Assembly (NCBI GenBank): GCA_016285215.1
Contig: JAEEQI010000072.1
Coordinates: forward strand, 1 to 11,576
Direction of reading: 5' to 3'
Length of the DNA: 11,576 nucleotides
Origin: Bacteroidales bacterium
Lineage (GTDB): Bacteria > Bacteroidota > Bacteroidia > Bacteroidales > UBA932
Part shown: positions 8,947 to 11,576 of the stretch, piece by piece
Position numbering within the stretch: position 1 is the first letter of the stretch
Layout of the letters: every line of letters begins with the position of its first letter
Position numbers and translations under genes: made by a program
The notes under the pieces: generated by a model
Seen by the model: only the letters and a program-made list of their open reading frames with translations
Told to the model about the DNA's origin: nothing
Database searches by the model: none

Positions 8947-10926
8947 ATGAAACGAATTCTTTCTCTTCTTGCCCTGGGTCTGGCCTTCAGCGCCGCCTAC
9001 GCCCAGGAGCAGAGCCCCAAGATGGTGCAATTCCTTAAGGAATTCCCCCAGCGAGCCGCTTTTAACACCCATTCCTACGAGTTCATAGACGTAGACGACA
9101 CCCCGGCTCCCAAGGGATACCGCGCCTTCTATATCAGCCACTACGGCCGCCACGGTTCCCGAAGCGACTGGGGTGGCAACTACACCTACAAGATGGTGAG
9201 GGATGTCCTGGCCCAGGCCAAGGCCGATGGCGTAGCCCTCACCCCCGCCGGAGATTCCCTTCTCCACGAATCGGCCATCATCTTTGACAAATACGACGGT
9301 ATGGACGGCCGCCTCACTCCCCGCGGTGTCCGCGAGCACCGTCAGCTGGCCCAGCGTATGTACAAGCGCTTCCCCGATGTCTTCAAGCACGGCAGCAAGC
9401 AAATCCGCGCCGTCTCCAGCACCACGCCCCGCTGCATCGTTTCCATGAACGGTTTCACCGCCCAGCTCCTGGCCCTGCAGCCGGATCTGGATCTGGACCT
9501 GGATACCGGAGAAAAGTTCTACGCTTACATTGCCCAGGGAGAGAACGGTACCGTTCGCGCCCGCACGCAGAAGGCCCTGGCAGAGCGTCCCAATAAGCCC
9601 GTAGACGCAACGCCCGTCTATAAGACCCTCTTCCAGAACCCCGAAGAAGGAAAGAAGTACGTCAAGAACGAATCGGCCTTCCTCAGTAGTATCTTCGCCG
9701 TTGCCAAGGTGGCCGAAGCCAACGACATAGACGACAACCTCTTCCGCTACCTGCCCTTCGACGCCGTGTATAAATTCCACGAGCAGCAGTTCCTGAGCGC
9801 CTACCTCAACCAGGCCAACTCGGAGCTCAACGGAGACATCCGCCTTCCCCTCAACAAGCCCCTGGTAGACACCATCGTAGTGCAGGCCGACAGAGTCATC
9901 TCCGGCGCCTCCAACCGCGCAGCAGACCTTATCTTCGGCCACGACTGGCCCTTCCTGGGTCTGTGCAGCTTCCTGGGTCTGGAAGGCGTGGGAGACCGCC
10001 TCTCTGCCGATGACGCCGCCGCCCAGTGGATGGCTTCCTGGAACTGCCCCTTCGCCGCCAATCTGCAAATCATTTTCTACCGCAGCAAGAAGGAGGAAGA
10101 CCCCGTGCTGGTCAAGTTCCTGCTCAACGAGCGCGAGACCGCCATCCCCGCCCTGGAGCCCGTTCAAGGCCCTTACTACAAGTGGGAAGACGCCAAGGCC
10201 TATTGGGCCACCCGCGTACCGCATACCCAGATTGTAGCCCACCGCGGCCACTGGAGAGAGAACGCCCAGAACTCCATTGCCTCCCTCACCGAAGCCCAGA
10301 ACTTTGGCTGCTGGGGCAGCGAGTTTGACCTCCACCTCACCGCCGACGACGTGGTCATCGTGAACCACGATGCCACCATTGGCAAGACCAAGATCCAGAC
10401 CAGTCCACTGGAAAAAGTCCGTTCCTACAGTCTCAAGAACAAGGAGAAAGTCCCCACCCTGGACGAGTACCTCAAGCAGGGAGCCAAGAACAGAGACTGC
10501 GTCCTGGTGCTGGAGCTCAAACCCCACGCCAATGCCCAGAGAGAAGACGTTCTCATTGACAAGTGCCTGGAAGCCCTCAAGGCCAACAAGCTGATGGATC
10601 CGGGGCGCATTGCCTTCATCTCTTTCAGCTACCATATCTGTAAGGAACTGGCCAAGAAATGCCCCGGCTATACCGTCCAGTACCTGGAAGGCAACAAGAC
10701 GCCCGCAGAAGTTCACGCCGACGGCATCAACGGCATTGACTACCACTATTCCTACTTCAAGAAGCATCCCGAGTGGGTCAAGGAAGCCCACGACCTGGGA
10801 ATGAGCGTCAACGCCTGGACGGTGGACAAGGAGGAGGACATCCGCCTGATGAAAGAACTGGGCGTGGACCAGATTACCACCAACGACCCCGCCCTCACCC
10901 GTGAAATCCTTTTCGGACGCAAGTAA
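8947..10926 (+). CDS. Secreted histidine-type phosphatase fused to glycerophosphodiester phosphodiesterase
   Basis: 659 residues. Residues 1-19 are a type I signal peptide with cleavage expected after AYA (A19), so it acts in the periplasm or outside. Domain 1 (about 30-400) is a histidine acid phosphatase: RHGSR at 68-72 gives the nucleophile H69 and phosphate-binding arginines, and HD at 332-333 gives the proton donor. The HD form, not HAE, argues against classic MINPP phytase. Domain 2 (about 427-656) is a GDPD barrel: HRG at 432-434, EN at 438-439, E459 and D461, HD at 474-475, E523 and K525, and W624 near the end. GDPD enzymes cut glycerophosphodiesters to glycerol 3-phosphate and an alcohol; domain 1 could then release phosphate. 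That sequence is my inference. There is no stop or frameshift between domains. It overlaps the next gene by one base. Confidence 0.92.
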   Translation: MKRILSLLALGLAFSAAYAQEQSPKMVQFLKEFPQRAAFNTHSYEFIDVDDTPAPKGYRAFYISHYGRHGSRSDWGGNYTYKMVRDVLAQAKADGVALTPAGDSLLHESAIIFDKYDGMDGRLTPRGVREHRQLAQRMYKRFPDVFKHGSKQIRAVSSTTPRCIVSMNGFTAQLLALQPDLDLDLDTGEKFYAYIAQGENGTVRARTQKALAERPNKPVDATPVYKTLFQNPEEGKKYVKNESAFLSSIFAVAKVAEANDIDDNLFRYLPFDAVYKFHEQQFLSAYLNQANSELNGDIRLPLNKPLVDTIVVQADRVISGASNRAADLIFGHDWPFLGLCSFLGLEGVGDRLSADDAAAQWMASWNCPFAANLQIIFYRSKKEEDPVLVKFLLNERETAIPALEPVQGPYYKWEDAKAYWATRVPHTQIVAHRGHWRENAQNSIASLTEAQNFGCWGSEFDLHLTADDVVIVNHDATIGKTKIQTSPLEKVRSYSLKNKEKVPTLDEYLKQGAKNRDCVLVLELKPHANAQREDVLIDKCLEALKANKLMDPGRIAFISFSYHICKELAKKCPGYTVQYLEGNKTPAEVHADGINGIDYHYSYFKKHPEWVKEAHDLGMSVNAWTVDKEEDIRLMKELGVDQITTNDPALTREILFGRK

Positions 10927-11576
10927 TGTCTTTTGATAAGAAAGCAGTCAGCAACCGGCCTCCGCACATCAGCAGTGCGGAGGCTATGCTTAACACCATC
11001 CTGGAACTGGGGATTGTGCCCTTCTTTGTAAACGCCATCCCCGGCTATTCCATTGAGGAAATGACTGCTCCCGACCACTGGTTCGACACCCAGGAAAACC
11101 TCACCTACACCCCGTGGGACTGGAAAATCCCCTGCGTCCAGAGCGGAGAAATCGCCTACGGCAAGTTCCTTCTGGGCGGCAAGGCGGCCTTCGCCACCGT
11201 GGAGTGGTACCGCGAGCTCCGCAACTACCGCCAGTCCCTCCCCAAATACCAGCCCGACGCCGCCCAAAAACAGATTCTGGATTACCTCCAGGAAAACGGC
11301 AGCATAGGCATCAAAGAAATCCGAGGCCTGCTGGGCATCAAGAAAGGACAGGCCGATGCCCTGGTGACCCGCCTGATGATGCAGTGCCGGGTAATCACCG
11401 GAGACATCATCCGCGTCTACCGCGGAGAAGACCTCCACTATAACGGCTGGCAAACGTCCTCCTTCTGCACCCCCGAGGCCCTCTTCGACACCGGTACGCC
11501 CTTCGCCGGCTTCCCCGGCTTCCCCTTCCAGGAAGACGCCGGCCTGGAGGTTAAACACTCCCCGGAAGAATCCTAC
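10926..11576 (+). CDS. AlkZ-related winged-helix protein, partial at right edge
   Basis: 217 codons from an ATG that overlaps the previous stop (TAATG), open to the end of the window. No signal peptide or membrane segment, so cytoplasmic. Blocks recalled from bacterial AlkZ-related proteins are ELGIVPFFVNAIPGYSIEE (27-45), TPWDWK (62-67), AYGKF..GGKAAFATVEWY (78-95), and a later helix-turn region at about 113-156 ending TRLMMQC. TPEALF follows at 182-187. AlkZ (YcaQ) itself is a DNA glycosylase that unhooks interstrand crosslinks, but these short relatives have no demonstrated activity that I know of and I see no catalytic motif. The C-terminal stretch holds a GFPGFPF run coded by two copies of a 9-base unit (11508-11525). 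Coupling to a secreted phosphatase is odd for a DNA-binding-like protein. The missing C-terminus is probably short. Confidence 0.7.
   Translation, partial: MSFDKKAVSNRPPHISSAEAMLNTILELGIVPFFVNAIPGYSIEEMTAPDHWFDTQENLTYTPWDWKIPCVQSGEIAYGKFLLGGKAAFATVEWYRELRNYRQSLPKYQPDAAQKQILDYLQENGSIGIKEIRGLLGIKKGQADALVTRLMMQCRVITGDIIRVYRGEDLHYNGWQTSSFCTPEALFDTGTPFAGFPGFPFQEDAGLEVKHSPEESY

Noticed and set aside
8896..10791. A 632-codon minus-strand extension upstream of the transporter start
   Set aside because: It is the antisense of the phosphatase-GDPD gene, whose plus-strand frame has a signal peptide and two complete enzyme domains. The transporter's family start MKLRVPNTYV lies at 8895.
8947..10926. The junction between phosphatase and GDPD domains as two genes joined by an assembly error
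   Set aside because: The frame is continuous, no start-like region or signal peptide lies at the GDPD domain, and codon use is even across the junction. A fused gene is the simpler reading.
11508..11525. Two copies of a 9-base unit, GGCTTCCCC
   Set aside because: A short coding repeat giving GFPGFP; too small to treat as a repeat element.

Overview
The window looks like chromosome from a GC-rich member of the Bacteroidota, probably a Bacteroidales relative. Three things point there. The coding DNA is GC-rich, while the gaps between transcription units are very AT-rich. Those gaps hold TAnnTTTG elements, the -7 box of the Bacteroidota housekeeping promoter. Shine-Dalgarno motifs are mostly absent at start sites. 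The genus cannot be read from the sequence.

Layout. (1) 1-146, minus strand: the N-terminus of a lipoprotein that runs off the left edge. (2) 315-7471, plus strand: a seven-gene V/A-type ATPase operon in the order E, DUF2764, A, B, D, I, K, with junctions from a 4-nt overlap to 17 nt. This is the short operon form known from Chlamydia, spirochaetes and Bacteroidota. It has no recognisable genes for the usual C, F and G/H subunits. (3) 7472-7584: a convergent gap with a 15-bp hairpin, inside a larger imperfect inverted repeat that reaches from stop codon to stop codon. (4) 7585-8895, minus strand: a YfcC-family membrane transporter. (5) 8896-8946: a 51-nt divergent promoter region. (6) 8947-10926, plus strand: a secreted two-domain enzyme, a histidine-type phosphatase fused to a glycerophosphodiester phosphodiesterase, with both active sites intact by eye. 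(7) 10926-11576, plus strand: an AlkZ-related winged-helix protein, overlapping the enzyme by one base and cut by the right edge.

How the genes work together. A3B3 is the ATP-handling head, D the central shaft, E the peripheral stalk, I the membrane stator with the essential arginines, and K the membrane rotor ring. K keeps the full set of side chains that bind Na+ in the Enterococcus hirae ring, so Na+ coupling is a reasonable prediction. The DUF2764 protein probably does the job of a missing subunit; its C-terminal part looks to me like that of subunit C/d. The fusion enzyme would cut glycerophosphodiesters outside the inner membrane and then strip the phosphate from the product, which suits phosphate or glycerol scavenging. 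The YfcC transporter is divergently transcribed from it, but no functional link is proven. The least described parts are the reduced ATPase with its DUF2764 subunit, the phosphatase-GDPD fusion, and the nested inverted repeat. I see no CRISPR array, tRNA, rRNA, transposase or defence system.
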